DNA of 59,495 nt from Mycobacterium sp. GA-1841 (GCF_001954135.1 NZ_MBEQ01000064.1:1-59495); one strand, 5' to 3'. Counted from the first letter of the stretch, positions 17,310 to 28,558 are shown. Made by a program: numbers and translations. Notes: generated by a model not told the origin, from the letters alone.

Positions 17310-18188
17310 TTATCCGTGCGCAGCATTCCACCACTCGTCGGCCAGTTCGCCCCGGGCCAGCAACACCGACGGCCCGCGCAGGTAGCTGGTGGATTCGGTG
17401 ACGGTCACGGTGACTTCACCGCCCGGGATCCGCACCCGCAGAGTGCCGGTGTCGGCGCCCTGATGGGCCAACGCCGCGAGCGTGGCCGCGACGGTGCCGG
17501 TGCCGCAGGAGCGGGTTTCGCCGACCCCGCGTTCGTGCACCCGCATCGACACCGCGCCATCGGCTGGAGCGGTCAGGACCTCCACGTTGACCCCGTCAGG
17601 AAACAGCTGCGCGTCGAAGGACACCGGTGCCGCGACGTCGAGGGCCGCCAGCTCGGTCTCGCTGATCCCGACGCAGGCCAGATGAGGATTGCCGACGTCC
17701 ACGGCCACCCCGCTGAAGCTGCGGCCGCCGACCATCGCCGTCCCGGTGCCGAACCGGTTGGCCTTGCCCATCTCGACGGTGACCTCGGCCGTGGTGGCGT
17801 CGACGCGGTGCAGCACCACGGGGCGTGGCCCGGCCAGCGAGCCGACCACGAACTCGTCGGCGGTTTCCAGCCCGGACGCGCGGAGGTAGTGCGCGAAGAC
17901 GCGGACCCCGTTACCGCACATCTGCGCAACGGACCCGTCGGCGTTGCGGTAATCCATGTACCAGTCGGCGGCGGAGACACCGTCGGGCAACCGCTCGAAC
18001 ACGCCGGCGGCCTGTGCGGCACCGACGGTGGTCACCCGCAGCACGCCATCAGCGCCCAGGCCGCGACGACGGTCGCACAATGCGGCCACCACCGACGGCG
18101 TCAACGACAGCGCGGCGTCAAGGTCGGGCAAGACCACGAAGTCGTTCTGCGTGCCATGCCCCTTGACGAAGCCAACCCCGGAGATCAC
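17310..18188 (-). CDS. dapF: Diaminopimelate epimerase DapF
   Basis: Converts LL- to meso-diaminopimelate for lysine and peptidoglycan synthesis; 292 residues. Both catalytic cysteines of the pseudo-symmetric fold are present, in QMCGNGVR and SCGTGT. The N-terminal [19 protein letters not shown] matches the family. The frame opens at 18386, inside miaA; the GTG at 18188 is chosen because it places the family N-terminus correctly and lies just after the miaA stop (four-base gap), suggesting translational coupling. dapA and dapB of the same pathway are elsewhere in the window. Confidence 0.94.
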   Translation of the reverse strand: MISGVGFVKGHGTQNDFVVLPDLDAALSLTPSVVAALCDRRRGLGADGVLRVTTVGAAQAAGVFERLPDGVSAADWYMDYRNADGSVAQMCGNGVRVFAHYLRASGLETADEFVVGSLAGPRPVVLHRVDATTAEVTVEMGKANRFGTGTAMVGGRSFSGVAVDVGNPHLACVGISETELAALDVAAPVSFDAQLFPDGVNVEVLTAPADGAVSMRVHERGVGETRSCGTGTVAATLAALAHQGADTGTLRVRIPGGEVTVTVTESTSYLRGPSVLLARGELADEWWNAAHG

Positions 18189-18192
18189 CTGA

Positions 18193-19110
18193 TCAGGATA
18201 CGTGCCGCCACACCTGCAGTACGTCGTCCACCAAGTCGGGCGCCGCGCCGTCCAGCCACACCACCCGGTGGTCGCGCCGGAACCAGGACCGTTGCCGGCG
18301 CACATAGCGGCGGGTGCCGATGAAGGTGGGTTCGCGCGCCGCGGCGCCGTCTCCTCCCGCGTCGAGATCGGCGAGCACCTGCGCATAGCCCAGCGCCCGC
18401 GCCGCGGTGACCCCGTCGCGCAGACCCCGGCCGATCAGCGTGCGCACCTCGTCGACCAGCCCATCGTCGAACATGAGATCGGTGCGTTGCGCCAACCGCT
18501 CGTCGAGAACCTCTGTTTTCCAATCCAATCCGATGATCACGGTGTCCCAGCGGGGCGTGCCGATCCTCGGCGCGGAGGCGGCGAACGGTTGCCCGGTGAG
18601 TTCCACGACCTCAAGCGCCCGCACGATCCGCCGGCCGTCGCTGGGCAGGATGGAGGCTCCGGCGGCCGGATCGACGTCGCTCAGCTCGGCGTGCAGGGCG
18701 GCCACCCCCACCTCGGCCAATCTCGCCTCCCAGCGGGCCCGCACCGCGGGGTCGGTGGCCGGAAACGTCCATTCGTCGAGCAGAGATTGGATGTAGAGCA
18801 TGGACCCGCCGACGATCAGCGGTACCGCGCCCCGGGCAGCGATGGCCTCCACGTCAGCCGCGGCGTCCTGCTGATAGCGCGCCACTGTCGCGGTCTCGGT
18901 GACCTCCAGGACATCGAGCTGATGATGCGGGATTCCGCGCCGCTCGGCGGGGGGAAGCTTGGCGGTGCCGATGTCCATGCCGCGGTAGAGCTGCATCGCG
19001 TCGGCGTTCACGATCTCTCCGCCGAGCTGCTCGGCGATTGTCAGCGCCAGCGCTGACTTACCGGTGCCGGTCGGCCCGATGATCGCGATCGGCCGAGTCA
19101 TGGCAACCAT
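18193..19110 (-). CDS. miaA: tRNA dimethylallyltransferase MiaA
   Basis: Transfers the dimethylallyl group to A37 of tRNAs reading UNN codons; 305 residues. The P-loop [13 protein letters not shown] (about 10-22), [17 protein letters not shown] and the [12 protein letters not shown] motif are clear. The C-terminal [14 protein letters not shown] is the tRNA-binding segment. ATG codons at 19110 and 19101 are both possible; the first overlaps the end of the upstream gene by 13 bases. MiaB, which modifies the MiaA product further, is encoded at 21948-23552. Confidence 0.95.
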   Translation of the reverse strand: MVAMTRPIAIIGPTGTGKSALALTIAEQLGGEIVNADAMQLYRGMDIGTAKLPPAERRGIPHHQLDVLEVTETATVARYQQDAAADVEAIAARGAVPLIVGGSMLYIQSLLDEWTFPATDPAVRARWEARLAEVGVAALHAELSDVDPAAGASILPSDGRRIVRALEVVELTGQPFAASAPRIGTPRWDTVIIGLDWKTEVLDERLAQRTDLMFDDGLVDEVRTLIGRGLRDGVTAARALGYAQVLADLDAGGDGAAAREPTFIGTRRYVRRQRSWFRRDHRVVWLDGAAPDLVDDVLQVWRHVS

Positions 19111-19784
19111 TCGCCGACGAAATAGCCGACCCCGTACGGCGCACCGCGGAAGAGCTCACGGGCCGAGCCGGGCTCGGGTCCGGCCAGCCCGGCCAGCACC
19201 TGGTACGCCACGCGGCCGAGCACGGTGTCCGGCAACTCGACCAGCGCCGCGAGATCTGCCGTGGCGAGCGCATCGTCGAGGTCCTGCTGGGTGGCCACGG
19301 ATTCGGGCACGTGGCCCCCGGGGGCCGAGACGGTGAGGGTGTGCAGGCCGTCGGCCACAACGAGCACACCGACCGGCTCCGAAGTTTCGTCGATCCGGGC
19401 CCGCAGGGCGCGGCCGTGGGCCAGCGCCGCACCAACCGGGTGTGAGGCGGCATAGACATGCACCTCGACCGAAGCCTCGGGGGCGGTGAGACCGCGGACC
19501 CAGCCGGCGATCAGGGCGCACAGCGGCAGTTCGACCGCCTCACCGGCCGGGCCCGGCCCGAGTGTCACCGCGACGTCGACGCCGTAGCCGGCGAAGGTAC
19601 CGGTGTGTTCGGGCCCGTAGACCGCGTCGCCGGCGCCGACGCCGATCACCAGCCAGCGCGGCGGTAACGCACCTGCCGCGGCGATGACCGCGTCACGTAA
19701 TCCGACCACCTCGGCAGCGGCCGCGCCCACCAGTTCGGGCACCAGCACCGGTGTGGCGGGGACGATCGCGATGGCGCTCAGCAC
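19098..19784 (-). CDS. LigB-fold-like conserved protein (Rv2728c-like)
   Basis: 228-residue conserved protein located like Rv2728c, directly upstream of and overlapping miaA. The pattern [12 protein letters not shown] at the start, an early HxxP-free Gly-rich strand and the late [15 protein letters not shown] resemble the class III extradiol dioxygenase (LigB) fold, but clear metal-ligand histidines at family positions are not obvious, so no dioxygenase activity is claimed. No signal or membrane segment is seen. Tight coupling with miaA suggests co-expression only. Confidence 0.7.
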   Translation of the reverse strand: MLSAIAIVPATPVLVPELVGAAAAEVVGLRDAVIAAAGALPPRWLVIGVGAGDAVYGPEHTGTFAGYGVDVAVTLGPGPAGEAVELPLCALIAGWVRGLTAPEASVEVHVYAASHPVGAALAHGRALRARIDETSEPVGVLVVADGLHTLTVSAPGGHVPESVATQQDLDDALATADLAALVELPDTVLGRVAYQVLAGLAGPEPGSARELFRGAPYGVGYFVGEWLP

Positions 19785-20014
19785 GTCACCAAACTAGTGC
19801 GCCGCAGACACGTGAGCGTCGGCGGCAGGACCGCCAGAACCGCTCGATCCGTCGTCGTCTCCGTCGACGTCATTCGACTTTGTGGGGGCATTGAGCCTAA
19901 AGCCATGGGCACGGCACAGGACGACCTGCTTGAATAGCGGTCAAAGCGACAGCATCGGGCGCCGCGTCGCGCGGCAGATGCGCGGGCCGACCGCGCGGAG
20001 TACGAGGAGCGGAT

Positions 20015-21358
20015 ATGACAACCAGTGAGCCAGGCGCAGGCACCCCTCAGCCGACCCCCGGGCCCACGCCGACGCCGACGCCGAGGCCAGGACCACCCCG
20101 CCCCGTCCCTCGCCCCAGCCGGGTTGCCCCGGTGGTCGCGGTGGCGCCGTCCAGTGATCCGCACCGCTTCGGGCGGGTGGACGACGACGGCACGGTGTGG
20201 TTGATCACCGGATCCGGCGAACGTGTCATCGGGTCGTGGCAGGCCGGCGACACCGAGTCGGCGTTCGCCCACTTCGGCCGGCGCTTCGACGATCTGCACA
20301 CCGAGGTGGCTCTGCTGGAGCGTCGCCTGTCCTCCGGTACCGGCGATGCCCGCAAGATCAAGTCGGCAGCGGCCACGTTGGCCGAAAGCCTGCCCACCGC
20401 AGCAGTTCTCGGCGACGTGGATGCGCTGGGTGCCCGCTTGTCGGCGATTCTGGAGCATGCCGACGAGGCGGCCCAGACCGAGCGCGCGCAGCGCGATGAG
20501 CACCGCGCCGCGCAGACCGCGCGCAAAGAGGCACTGGCCGTCGAGGCCGAGGACCTGGCGGCGAACTCCACCCAGTGGAAGGCCGCGGGCGATCGTCTGC
20601 GCGAAATCCTCGATGAGTGGCGCACCATCACCGGGCTGGACCGCAAGATCGACGACGCCCTGTGGAAGCGGTACTCGACGGCACGGGAAACCTTCAACCG
20701 CCGCCGCGGCTCACACTTCGCCGAACTGGACCGCGGCCGGGCCGGCGCTCGCCAGGTCAAGGAGGCGCTGTGCGAACAGGCCGAGCAGTTGTCCGGCTCG
20801 ACCGATTGGGGCGCCACGAGCGCGGCGTTCCGTGACCTGCTGAGCCAGTGGAAGGCCGCGGGCCGAGCGGCCAAGGATGTCGACGACACCCTGTGGCACC
20901 GCTTCAAGGCCGCGCAGGACACGTTCTTCGGGGCCCGCAACGCCGCGCACGCCGAACGGGACGCGGAGTTCAAGGCCAACGCCACTGCCAAAGAGGCGCT
21001 GCTGGCCGAGGCCGAGAAGATCGACACCAGCGATCTGGATGCGGCTCGTGCGGCGCTGCGCGCCATCGGCGACAAGTGGGACGCGATCGGCAAGGTTCCG
21101 CGGGAGCGGGCGGCGGATCTGGAGCGACGGCTGCGTGCGGTGGAAAAGAAGGTTCGCGACGCCCCGACCGGAGGCGTGGATCCCGAGGCCCAGGCTCGTG
21201 CCGATCAGTTCCGGGCCCGCGCCGAGCAGTTCGAGCGGCAGGCCGAGAAGGCCGAGGCGGCCGGCCGGGCCAAGGACGCCGCCGAGGCCAGGGCCAGTGC
21301 CGAGCAGTGGCGACAGTGGGCGGACGCCGCCGCTGCCGCGCTGTCCGAGCGCAGTTAG
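20015..21358 (+). CDS. DUF349 repeat protein (Rv2731-like)
   Basis: 447-residue, mostly alpha-helical, coiled-coil-rich protein. The N-terminus is a Pro/Thr-rich disordered stretch (1-45) encoded by short CCGACG-type repeats. A beta-rich segment (about 50-75, [15 protein letters not shown]) follows. Then come three DUF349 repeats, each with a conserved Trp helix ([52 protein letters not shown]). The C-terminal helix is Ala/Glu/Gln-rich. Function unknown. The ATG at 20015 follows GAGGAG. It overlaps the stop of the convergent membrane-protein gene by four bases. The 230-base region upstream (19785-20014) contains no gene that I can support. Confidence 0.8.
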   Translation: MTTSEPGAGTPQPTPGPTPTPTPRPGPPRPVPRPSRVAPVVAVAPSSDPHRFGRVDDDGTVWLITGSGERVIGSWQAGDTESAFAHFGRRFDDLHTEVALLERRLSSGTGDARKIKSAAATLAESLPTAAVLGDVDALGARLSAILEHADEAAQTERAQRDEHRAAQTARKEALAVEAEDLAANSTQWKAAGDRLREILDEWRTITGLDRKIDDALWKRYSTARETFNRRRGSHFAELDRGRAGARQVKEALCEQAEQLSGSTDWGATSAAFRDLLSQWKAAGRAAKDVDDTLWHRFKAAQDTFFGARNAAHAERDAEFKANATAKEALLAEAEKIDTSDLDAARAALRAIGDKWDAIGKVPRERAADLERRLRAVEKKVRDAPTGGVDPEAQARADQFRARAEQFERQAEKAEAAGRAKDAAEARASAEQWRQWADAAAAALSERS

Positions 21359-21960
21359 GGCCGGCCCGGCTCGTCCGGCTTCTGATCGGTGACGCCGTTG
21401 CCGGCCGGGCCCAGCAGCCCCTGCTGCTGAACCTGGGCCGCCGCGCGACGTCGGTCCTCCTCGGCGGCCAACTGCAGGGCCGTGCGCGACCACACCACCC
21501 GTGCCCAGTGGAAGGTCAGCACGATCACCGCAAGCCAGGCGATGATCAACCCGATGCCGGGGCCGGGGTGGCCGGCCGCGGTCTGCCGCGACCACACCGC
21601 GAGCATTCCCAACGCGCAGGCCACCGCCGAGCCGGCCAGGGCCACCCAGGCCAGCGCCCAGCGGCGGGTGATCAGCGCCAGCATCGAGAATCCGACCGAG
21701 AACACCAGCGCGAGCCAGACGAACACCCGCGACGGTAGCGAGACACCGTCAGCGACGGCCGTGGCGTCGCCGACGAGGACGTCGAACCCCTTGGTGTGCC
21801 CGGTGTGCGGCAGCACGAACGACAGCACCACCACGAACACCAGGATGGCCACCACCATCGCGCGAGGGCCGGTGTCGAATTCGCGGGCCACCCGACGTTC
21901 GACGTCGGCCAGGTCGTTCTTGAAACGGTCGAAATCGCTTTCGTTGCTCAACAGCCACAT
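21355..21960 (-). CDS. Four-helix membrane protein (Rv2732c-like)
   Basis: 201-residue conserved mycobacterial membrane protein. The N-terminal 32 residues are charged and cytoplasmic. Four membrane helices follow at about 35-52, 75-95, 98-122 and 136-155. The tail (160-201) is charged, Gln-rich and probably cytoplasmic. Its ATG (21960) lies 13 bases before the end of miaB, so translation is likely coupled to miaB. Function unknown. Confidence 0.8.
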   Translation of the reverse strand: MWLLSNESDFDRFKNDLADVERRVAREFDTGPRAMVVAILVFVVVLSFVLPHTGHTKGFDVLVGDATAVADGVSLPSRVFVWLALVFSVGFSMLALITRRWALAWVALAGSAVACALGMLAVWSRQTAAGHPGPGIGLIIAWLAVIVLTFHWARVVWSRTALQLAAEEDRRRAAAQVQQQGLLGPAGNGVTDQKPDEPGRP

Positions 21961-23543
21961 CCTCCTGACGCCGGCGCGGTGGTCGGCGCACCGATCCTCG
22001 GCAGTCCCAGCCCGACGCCGGTGCGGGGACGCTGCCCCGCCGCATGGGCGTCGCCGGCGCGGGTGCGCCGATGACCGGCCAGCGGGGCATCCGCGATCAG
22101 ATGATGGGGCGCGGCGCCGGTCACGGTCGTGACGACGATGTCGCCGGGCCGGATCTCACCGTCGCCCGGACTGAAATGCACCAGCCTGCCGTCGCGGGCC
22201 CGACCGGACATCCGCGCCGTGCTGGCATCCTTGCGCCCCTCACCGGTGGCGACCAGCAGCTCGACCGTCTGGCCGACCTGAGCCTGGTTCTCCTGCAGCG
22301 AGATTCGCTCCTGCAGCTCGATCAGACGCTGATAGCGCTCGGTGACAACCGCTTTCGGCAGCTGATCGGGCATCTCGGCCGCCGGGGTACCCGGCCGGAT
22401 CGAGTACTGGAAGGTGAACGCGCTGGCGAACCGCGACGCCTCGACGACGTCGAGGGTGGCCTGGAAATCTTCCTCGGTCTCCCCCGGGAACCCGACGATC
22501 AGGTCGGTGGTGATCGCGGCGTGCGGGATCGCCGCCCGCACCTTGTCGATGATGCCGAGATAACGCTCGGCCCGATAGGACCGGCGCATCGCCTTGAGGA
22601 TGCGATCGGATCCCGACTGCAGCGGCATGTGCAGCGTCGGACACACGTTCGGCGTCTCGGCCATCGCCTCGATGACGTCGTCGGTGAACTCGGCCGGGTG
22701 CGGTGAGGTGAAACGCACCCGCTCCAGCCCGTCCACCTCGCCGCAGGCGCGCAGCAGCTTGGCGAACGCGCCGCGGTCACGGGGTACGTCAGGGTCCCAA
22801 TTCGCCGGGTCCTCACGCAAGCGCTCGTCCGAAAACGACACGCCGTAGGCATTGACGTTCTGGCCGAGCAGGGTGATCTCGAGCACACCCTGGGCGGCCA
22901 GGGCCTGCACCTCGGCCAGGATGTCGCCGGGCCGACGGTCCACCTCTTTGCCGCGCAGCGACGGCACGATGCAGAACGTGCAGGTGTTGTTGCAACCCAC
23001 CGAGATGGAAACCCATGCCGCATAAGCAGATTCCCGCGTCGCGGGCAGCATGGACGGGAATTCCTGCAGGGCCTCGACGATCTCGACCTGTGCAGCGCGG
23101 TTGTGCCGGGCCCGCTCCAGCAGCGTGGGCAACGACCCGATGTTGTGGGTGCCGAACACCACGTCGACCCAGGGGGCTTTCGTCAGCACCGCGTCGCGGT
23201 CCTTCTGCGCCAGGCACCCGCCGACGGCGATCTGCATGTTCGGGTCGGAGTGTTTGCGTGGGGCCAGGTGGCTGAGATTTCCGTAGAGCTTGTTGTCGGC
23301 GTTTTCGCGCACCGCACACGTGTTGAACACCACGATGTCGGCGTCGGTGCCGTCGTCGGCCCGCCGGTAACCGGCGTCCTCCAGCAGGCCCGACAGCCGC
23401 TCGGAGTCGTGCACGTTCATCTGGCAGCCGTAGGTACGGACCTGATAGGTGCGCGCGGAGCTGCTGCGCTGTGACGTCGGCTCACCGGCCGCCGCTTCCG
23501 GAACGGACGGCTCCTCGCGCACGCGCTCGTTCGGGGGCACCAT
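21948..23543 (-). CDS. miaB: tRNA-2-methylthio-N6-dimethylallyladenosine synthase MiaB
   Basis: Radical-SAM methylthiotransferase that adds a methylthio group to i6A37 made by MiaA; 531 residues from the ATG at 23543. The N-terminal auxiliary 4Fe-4S cluster uses Cys in YGCQMNV, NTCAVR and GGCLAQ. The radical SAM motif is CNNTCTFC, and a TRAM-like domain sits near the C-terminus ([13 protein letters not shown] to [11 protein letters not shown]). A GTG at 23552 is an alternative start. The open frame to 23711 crosses the divergent ABC gene and is rejected. The tail ends in an unusual Gly-Cys-rich GGCGC. The next gene overlaps by 13 bases. Confidence 0.94.
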   Translation of the reverse strand: MVPPNERVREEPSVPEAAAGEPTSQRSSSARTYQVRTYGCQMNVHDSERLSGLLEDAGYRRADDGTDADIVVFNTCAVRENADNKLYGNLSHLAPRKHSDPNMQIAVGGCLAQKDRDAVLTKAPWVDVVFGTHNIGSLPTLLERARHNRAAQVEIVEALQEFPSMLPATRESAYAAWVSISVGCNNTCTFCIVPSLRGKEVDRRPGDILAEVQALAAQGVLEITLLGQNVNAYGVSFSDERLREDPANWDPDVPRDRGAFAKLLRACGEVDGLERVRFTSPHPAEFTDDVIEAMAETPNVCPTLHMPLQSGSDRILKAMRRSYRAERYLGIIDKVRAAIPHAAITTDLIVGFPGETEEDFQATLDVVEASRFASAFTFQYSIRPGTPAAEMPDQLPKAVVTERYQRLIELQERISLQENQAQVGQTVELLVATGEGRKDASTARMSGRARDGRLVHFSPGDGEIRPGDIVVTTVTGAAPHHLIADAPLAGHRRTRAGDAHAAGQRPRTGVGLGLPRIGAPTTAPASGGCGC

Positions 23544-23644
23544 CGTTGTCACGGCTTCAATGGTACGGAGCGGGCCAAATCGTCCACGCGGCGGATTCTC
23601 CAGATCCGGGCAGGTTGGACGTTCCCTGGGTAAGGTCACCTGCC

Positions 23645-24430
23645 ATGGGAAGCCCCGGCGAGCCGCCGCAGGTCGATGCTGCGGCGCCACCAGATGTGCC
23701 GATGATCTCACTGGCGGGAGTCAACAAACACTTCGGATCGTTGCACGTGCTCAACGACATCAATCTCGAGGTGGGCCGCGGCGAGGTGGTGGTGGTGCTG
23801 GGACCGTCGGGCTCGGGCAAATCCACGTTGTGTCGCACCATCAATCGGCTGGAGACCATCGACTCGGGCACCATCGCCGTCGACGGGCAGCCGCTGCCGG
23901 CCGAGGGTCGCAAACTGGCCCAGCTGCGTTCGGATGTCGGCATGGTGTTCCAGTCGTTCAACCTGTTCGCGCACAAGACGATCCTGGAGAACGTCACCCT
24001 CGCCCCGGTGAAGGTGCGCCGCAAATCCAAGGCGCAGGCCCGCGAGACGGCGATGGGTCTGTTGGAGCGGGTCGGCGTGGCCAACCAGGCCGACAAATAT
24101 CCGGCCCAGCTGTCCGGCGGTCAGCAGCAGCGGGTCGCGATCGCGCGGTCGCTGGCGATGAACCCCAAGGTGATGCTGTTCGACGAGCCGACCAGCGCCT
24201 TGGATCCCGAGATGATCAACGAGGTTCTGGCGGTGATGAGCTCGCTGGCCGGCGAAGGGATGACGATGGTCGTGGTCACCCACGAGATGGGTTTCGCCCG
24301 CCGGGCCTCGGACCGCGTGGTGTTCATGGCCGACGGCGCCATCGTCGAGGACGCACCGCCGGCCGAGTTCTTCGACAATCCGAAATCCGATCGCGCCAAA
24401 GATTTTCTCGGCAAGATCCTCTCCCACTGA
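23645..24430 (+). CDS. gluA: Glutamate/glutamine ABC transporter ATP-binding protein
   Basis: ATPase of a polar-amino-acid importer, 261 residues. Walker [11 protein letters not shown]-loop VFQSFNLF, signature LSGGQQQR, Walker [13 protein letters not shown] and the switch His in VVTHEMGF are all intact. Two starts are possible: the ATG at 23645, with TAAGGT eight bases before it (possible leaderless promoter), and the ATG at 23702, which begins right at the conserved [12 protein letters not shown]. It is first of a four-gene operon whose order (ATPase, binding protein, two permeases) equals gluABCD of Corynebacterium, also located beside recX/recA there. Confidence 0.92.
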   Translation: MGSPGEPPQVDAAAPPDVPMISLAGVNKHFGSLHVLNDINLEVGRGEVVVVLGPSGSGKSTLCRTINRLETIDSGTIAVDGQPLPAEGRKLAQLRSDVGMVFQSFNLFAHKTILENVTLAPVKVRRKSKAQARETAMGLLERVGVANQADKYPAQLSGGQQQRVAIARSLAMNPKVMLFDEPTSALDPEMINEVLAVMSSLAGEGMTMVVVTHEMGFARRASDRVVFMADGAIVEDAPPAEFFDNPKSDRAKDFLGKILSH

Positions 24431-24461
24431 TCACTGACGCTTCGCCGAAAGGAACCCGAAC

Positions 24462-25274
24462 ATGCCCTCTGTGCCGTTCAAGTTGGTCGGTACCGTCGCA
24501 CTCGCCATCGCGCTGCCCCTGGCGGCCACCGCGTGCGGCGGTGGCAATGACGGCAACAAGATCGTCATCGGCACCAAGTACGACCAACCCGGGCTCGGCC
24601 AGAAGAAGCCGGACGGCACGATGGCCGGATTCGACGTCGACGTGGCGAAGTACGTCGCCAACGAGTTGGGCTACAGCGAGGACCAGATCGAGTGGAAGGA
24701 AGCCCCCTCGCCTCAGCGTGAAACGCTGATCCAAAACGGCCAGGTCGACTACATCGTGGCCACCTACTCGATCACCGACGCCCGCAAGGAGAAGGTCGAC
24801 TTCGCCGGGCCCTATCTGGTCACCGGCCAGAGCCTGTTGGTCCGCTCGGACAACAACGACATCACCGGCGCGGCGTCGCTGGAGAACAACAAGAAGCTGT
24901 GCTCGGTGTCGGGTTCGACCCCGGCGCAGCGGATCAAAGACGAGTACCCGAAGGTGCAGTTGCAGCAGTACGACACCTACACGCTGTGCCTGGACGCCCT
25001 CAAGAACGGGGCCGTGGACGCGTTGACCACCGATGAGGTGATCTTGGCCGGCTACGCCGCGCAGAGCCCGGGGGCCTTCAAGATCGTCGGCGACAAGTTC
25101 TCCGAGGAGCGCTACGGCATCGGACTGAAGAAGGGCGATACCGAACTGCGCACCAAGATCAACGACGCCATCGAGAAGATGGAATCCAGCGGCGCCTGGA
25201 AGGAAGCGTTCGAACGTAATCTGGGCCCGGCCGGGATCACCACCCCGCAGCCGCCCGCCGTCGACCGCAACTGA
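24462..25274 (+). CDS. gluB: Glutamate-binding lipoprotein
   Basis: Extracytoplasmic substrate-binding protein, 270 residues, with a lipoprotein signal ending in the lipobox LAATAC (Cys at about residue 25). The bilobed periplasmic-binding fold is indicated by IVIGTKYDQPGLGQKKPDGTMAG, FDVDVAKYVA and the dicarboxylate-type YSITDARKEKVDFAGPY. A Cys pair (KKLCSVSG and TLCLDAL) could form a disulfide. The ATG at 24462 follows AAAGGA, 31 bases after gluA. Confidence 0.92.
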   Translation: MPSVPFKLVGTVALAIALPLAATACGGGNDGNKIVIGTKYDQPGLGQKKPDGTMAGFDVDVAKYVANELGYSEDQIEWKEAPSPQRETLIQNGQVDYIVATYSITDARKEKVDFAGPYLVTGQSLLVRSDNNDITGAASLENNKKLCSVSGSTPAQRIKDEYPKVQLQQYDTYTLCLDALKNGAVDALTTDEVILAGYAAQSPGAFKIVGDKFSEERYGIGLKKGDTELRTKINDAIEKMESSGAWKEAFERNLGPAGITTPQPPAVDRN

Positions 25275-25294
25275 GCCGGGGTAACGCACCGACC

Positions 25295-25975
25295 GTGGAG
25301 ATTTTCAACGAGTACCGCGATCAGATTTTCGCGGCGTTCTGGACCACGATCCAGCTGACGGTGTACTCCGCGATCGGTGCGCTGATCCTGGGCACCGTGC
25401 TGGCGGCCATGCGGCTGGCGCCGGTCCCGGTGCTCAACTGGCTCGGCGCGGCCTACGTGAACATCATCCGCAACACTCCCCTGACCCTGATCATCGTGTT
25501 CTGTGCACTCGGGGTCGGACAGACGATGCGGATCACGTTCACCGATCCGAACTCGCCGACATCGATCACCGACAGCAACTTCCGCCTGGCCGTGCTCGGA
25601 TTGACCGTCTACACCGCATCTTTCGTGTGTGAGACGGTGCGTTCGGGGGTCAACACCGTGCCGATGGGCCAGGCCGAAGCCGCCCGGTCACTGGGCTTTT
25701 CGTTCGGGCAGAACTTGCGATTGATCCTGCTGCCCCAGGCATTTCGCGCCGTGATCATTCCCCTCGGATCGGTGCTGATCGCCTTGACGAAGAACACCAC
25801 CATCGCTTCGGCGATCGGCGTGGCCGAAGCGGCGTTGTTGATGAAGGACATGATCGAAGACACCGCCGCGGTCCTCACGGTCGGCGCGATCATGGCGGCC
25901 GGATTCATCCTGCTGACCTTGCCGCTGGGTCTGTTGTTCGGTTGGCTGGGTAAGCGCCTCGCGGTGGCACGGTGA
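25295..25975 (+). CDS. gluC: Glutamate ABC transporter permease
   Basis: 226-residue inner-membrane permease of the HisMQ/GlnP type, five membrane helices. The EAA loop that docks on the ATPase is readable (GQAEAARSLGFSFGQNLRLILLPQAFR). It starts at a GTG, 20 bases after gluB. It ends overlapping the start of gluD by four bases (GTGA). Confidence 0.9.
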   Translation: MEIFNEYRDQIFAAFWTTIQLTVYSAIGALILGTVLAAMRLAPVPVLNWLGAAYVNIIRNTPLTLIIVFCALGVGQTMRITFTDPNSPTSITDSNFRLAVLGLTVYTASFVCETVRSGVNTVPMGQAEAARSLGFSFGQNLRLILLPQAFRAVIIPLGSVLIALTKNTTIASAIGVAEAALLMKDMIEDTAAVLTVGAIMAAGFILLTLPLGLLFGWLGKRLAVAR

Positions 25976-26868
25976 GCGGCGCATCAGTCCTGTTCGACGC
26001 ACCCGGTCCGCGGGCGCGGGTACGCAACCTCATTCTGGCGGTGCTGGCCGTGATCGGGGCCGGCGTCTTGATCGTGTACGTCCTCTTCCGGCTGTGGGAA
26101 AAAGATCAACTCCAGGCCGAGAAATGGACCCCGTTCCTCACGTCGGATCTGTGGATCACCTACGTGCTTCCCGGCATCAAGGGCACGCTGACCGCAGCGG
26201 CGGTGTCCATCGTTCTGGCGTTGGTGTTGGGCCTGGTGCTGGGGATCGGCCGTCTGTCACCGATCGCTCCGATCCGATGGGTCAGCGCGGTGATCGTGGA
26301 GTTCTTCCGCGCCGTGCCGGTGCTGATCATGATGATCTTCGCGTTCTTCCTCTACGGCCTCTCCGGCAACTTCCCGTCCGAGTACGTCGCGCTGGCCGGG
26401 GTGGTGACGGGGTTGACGCTCTACAACGGGGCGGTGATCGCCGAGATCGTCCGGGCCGGCGTCAATTCCCTTCCCCGCGGGCAGCAGGAAGCCGCGTGGT
26501 CACTGGGACTGACGTGGACACAAACCATGCGACTGGTCCTGCTGCCCCAGGCGATCACCGCGATGCTGCCGGTGCTGGTATCTCAGCTCGTCGTGGTGCT
26601 CAAGGACACCGCCATCGGCTACCAGATCACCTTCGTGGAAATGGTGCGCCAGGGCACGAACATCGGCTCGGTGTACCAGAACATCCTGCCCGCGTTGATC
26701 GTCATCGCCATCCTGATGATCAGCGTGAACATCGGCCTGTCCTCATTGGCCACGAGGATCGAGCGCCGGATGCGGCGTTCCGGCCGCGGGCCCGCACCGC
26801 TGGAACCCGAGGCCGTCGAGCAGGAAGGCGCGCCGGGAGCGCAGGTGCTGCAGACCCAACGGGACTGA
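25972..26868 (+). CDS. gluD: Glutamate ABC transporter permease
   Basis: 298-residue second permease, longer than gluC because of an N-terminal helix (about 18-38) and a charged C-terminal tail rich in Glu/Pro. The EAA loop is RGQQEAAWSLGLTWTQTMRLVLLPQA. The GTG start at 25972 shares four bases with the gluC stop, so translation is coupled. It ends immediately adjacent to the stop codon of the convergent recX, with no base between them. Confidence 0.9.
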   Translation: MSGASVLFDAPGPRARVRNLILAVLAVIGAGVLIVYVLFRLWEKDQLQAEKWTPFLTSDLWITYVLPGIKGTLTAAAVSIVLALVLGLVLGIGRLSPIAPIRWVSAVIVEFFRAVPVLIMMIFAFFLYGLSGNFPSEYVALAGVVTGLTLYNGAVIAEIVRAGVNSLPRGQQEAAWSLGLTWTQTMRLVLLPQAITAMLPVLVSQLVVVLKDTAIGYQITFVEMVRQGTNIGSVYQNILPALIVIAILMISVNIGLSSLATRIERRMRRSGRGPAPLEPEAVEQEGAPGAQVLQTQRD

Positions 26869-27432
26869 TCAGACCCGACGACGCTCCCGCTCGCCGGCAA
26901 GCTCGACGCTGACCACGTCGAAGGCCATCGACTGGTTGTAGCCCCGGCGAGCGAGCATGCCGACCAGCCGGCGGGTCACCTTCACGTCGCCGTCGTCATC
27001 GCTGAGCTTCTCGCGACGCAGCTTGTCCCGGACGAGTTGTTCGGCCCGCTGCCGTTCGGCAGCCGGGTCGAGATCGGCCAGCGCCGCGTCGATGACGTCG
27101 TTGTCGACGCCCTTCTTGCGAAGCTCGACAGCCAAGGCACGCTTGCCTTTCCCCGCGTTCGCGTGCCGGGATCGAACCCATTGCTCGGCGAAGTCCTCGT
27201 CATCGATCAACCCGACTTCGGTGAGCCGGTCGAGCACCTTGGCGCTGAGGTCCTCTTCGTAACCCCGTTTGACGAGTTGTTCGGTCAGCTCGGCGCGGGT
27301 GCGGGCCCGCACGGTGAGCAGGCGCAGGCACACGTTCTTGGCCTGTTCCTCGCGCTTGCGCGGGTCCTGCGTCTGCTCACCCTCAGGCGTACCCGACGGC
27401 TCAGAAGTCAACCGGGGCGGGAAGGACGTCAT
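26869..27432 (-). CDS. recX: RecA regulator RecX
   Basis: Inhibitor of RecA filaments and ATPase/coprotease activities; 187 residues. It has the triplicated three-helix RecX repeats (for example [24 protein letters not shown] and [15 protein letters not shown]). The first 30 residues are a charged, proline-containing extension. The ATG at 27432 lies inside recA and overlaps its end by 32 bases in another frame, the arrangement known from mycobacterial recA-recX, implying co-transcription and coupled translation from recA. Confidence 0.95.
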   Translation of the reverse strand: MTSFPPRLTSEPSGTPEGEQTQDPRKREEQAKNVCLRLLTVRARTRAELTEQLVKRGYEEDLSAKVLDRLTEVGLIDDEDFAEQWVRSRHANAGKGKRALAVELRKKGVDNDVIDAALADLDPAAERQRAEQLVRDKLRREKLSDDDGDVKVTRRLVGMLARRGYNQSMAFDVVSVELAGERERRRV

Positions 27433-28453
27433 CAGTCGCCTCCGCGGTCACGACCGCACCGATACCGAGCTTCTCCTTGATCTTCTTCTCGATCTCGTTG
27501 GCGACATCGACGTTCTCCAGCAGGAACTTGCGGGCATTCTCCTTGCCCTGCCCCAGCTGTTCACCCTCATAGGTGAACCAGGAGCCGGACTTGCGGATGA
27601 AGCCGTGCTCAACCCCCATGTCGATGAGTGAGCCCTCACGGCTGATGCCGTGGCCGTAGAGAATGTCGAACTCGGCCTGCTTGAACGGCGGCGAGACCTT
27701 GTTCTTGACGATCTTGACGCGGGTCCGGTTGCCGACCGCGTCGGTGCCGTCCTTGAGGGTCTCGATGCGGCGGACGTCCAGACGGACCGAGGCATAGAAC
27801 TTCAATGCCTTACCGCCGGTGGTGGTTTCGGGTGAACCGAACATCACACCGATCTTCTCGCGGAGCTGGTTGATGAAGATCGCGGTGGTGCCCGAGTTGT
27901 TCAGCGCACCGGTCATCTTGCGCAGCGCCTGGCTCATCAGGCGGGCCTGCAGACCGACGTGGCTGTCCCCCATCTCACCCTCGATCTCGGCGCGGGGAAC
28001 CAGCGCCGCCACCGAGTCGATGACCAAGATGTCCAACGCGCCCGAACGCACCAGCATGTCGGCGATCTCCAGCGCCTGCTCACCGGTGTCGGGCTGGCTC
28101 ACCAGCAGTGAATCGGTGTCCACACCGAGTTTCTTGGCATACTCGGGATCCAGCGCGTGCTCGGCGTCGATGAACGCCGCGATGCCGCCGGCGGCCTGCG
28201 CGTTGGCCACCGCATGCAGCGCCACGGTGGTCTTACCCGAGGATTCCGGGCCGTAGATCTCGACCACACGGCCGCGGGGCAGGCCGCCGATACCGAGGGC
28301 CACATCCAGAGAGATCGAGCCGGTGGGGATCACCGAGATGGGCTGGCGGACCTCGTCACCGAGGCGCATCACCGAGCCTTTGCCGAAATTCTTGTCGATC
28401 TGGGCCATCGCCAGCTCGAGCGCTTTTTCACGATCAGGGGCCTGTTGCGCCAT
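27401..28453 (-). CDS. recA: Recombinase RecA (intein-free)
   Basis: 350-residue recombinase, LexA co-protease and SOS activator. The Walker A motif is GPESSGKTT (68-76); the L1/L2 DNA-binding regions (around 157 and [17 protein letters not shown]) are intact, and the acidic C-terminus is present. The intein insertion point of M. tuberculosis (after KIVKNK) is uninterrupted and has Val rather than Cys. The ATG at 28453 is the usual start. Upstream lie a PafBC-type promoter and a LexA-controlled promoter. Confidence 0.98.
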   Translation of the reverse strand: MAQQAPDREKALELAMAQIDKNFGKGSVMRLGDEVRQPISVIPTGSISLDVALGIGGLPRGRVVEIYGPESSGKTTVALHAVANAQAAGGIAAFIDAEHALDPEYAKKLGVDTDSLLVSQPDTGEQALEIADMLVRSGALDILVIDSVAALVPRAEIEGEMGDSHVGLQARLMSQALRKMTGALNNSGTTAIFINQLREKIGVMFGSPETTTGGKALKFYASVRLDVRRIETLKDGTDAVGNRTRVKIVKNKVSPPFKQAEFDILYGHGISREGSLIDMGVEHGFIRKSGSWFTYEGEQLGQGKENARKFLLENVDVANEIEKKIKEKLGIGAVVTAEATDDVLPAPVDF

Positions 28454-28507
28454 GATGGTGCCTCTCCAAGTAGTCGTGTTGACCGGTGTTCCGATCGGTT
28501 GGCCGTG

Positions 28508-28530
28508 ACGCTAGAGCAAGGGACCGACAA
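28508..28530 (-). promoter_or_regulatory. PafBC (RecA-independent) promoter of recA
   Basis: On the minus strand from 28530: TTGTCGGTC, eight bases, then TAGCGT. This matches the RecA-independent DNA-damage motif TTGTCRGTG-N8-TAnnnT except for the ninth base. Expected transcription start is near 28501, about 48 bases before the recA ATG. It corresponds to the proximal promoter known for mycobacterial recA. Confidence 0.75.
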
Positions 28531-28558
28531 CCCCCGGCTTTCCAGTCGAACACCGACC

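Noticed and set aside
27650..27750. Intein in recA
   Set aside because: The sequence runs uninterrupted through [12 protein letters not shown] and the total length is the normal 350 residues.
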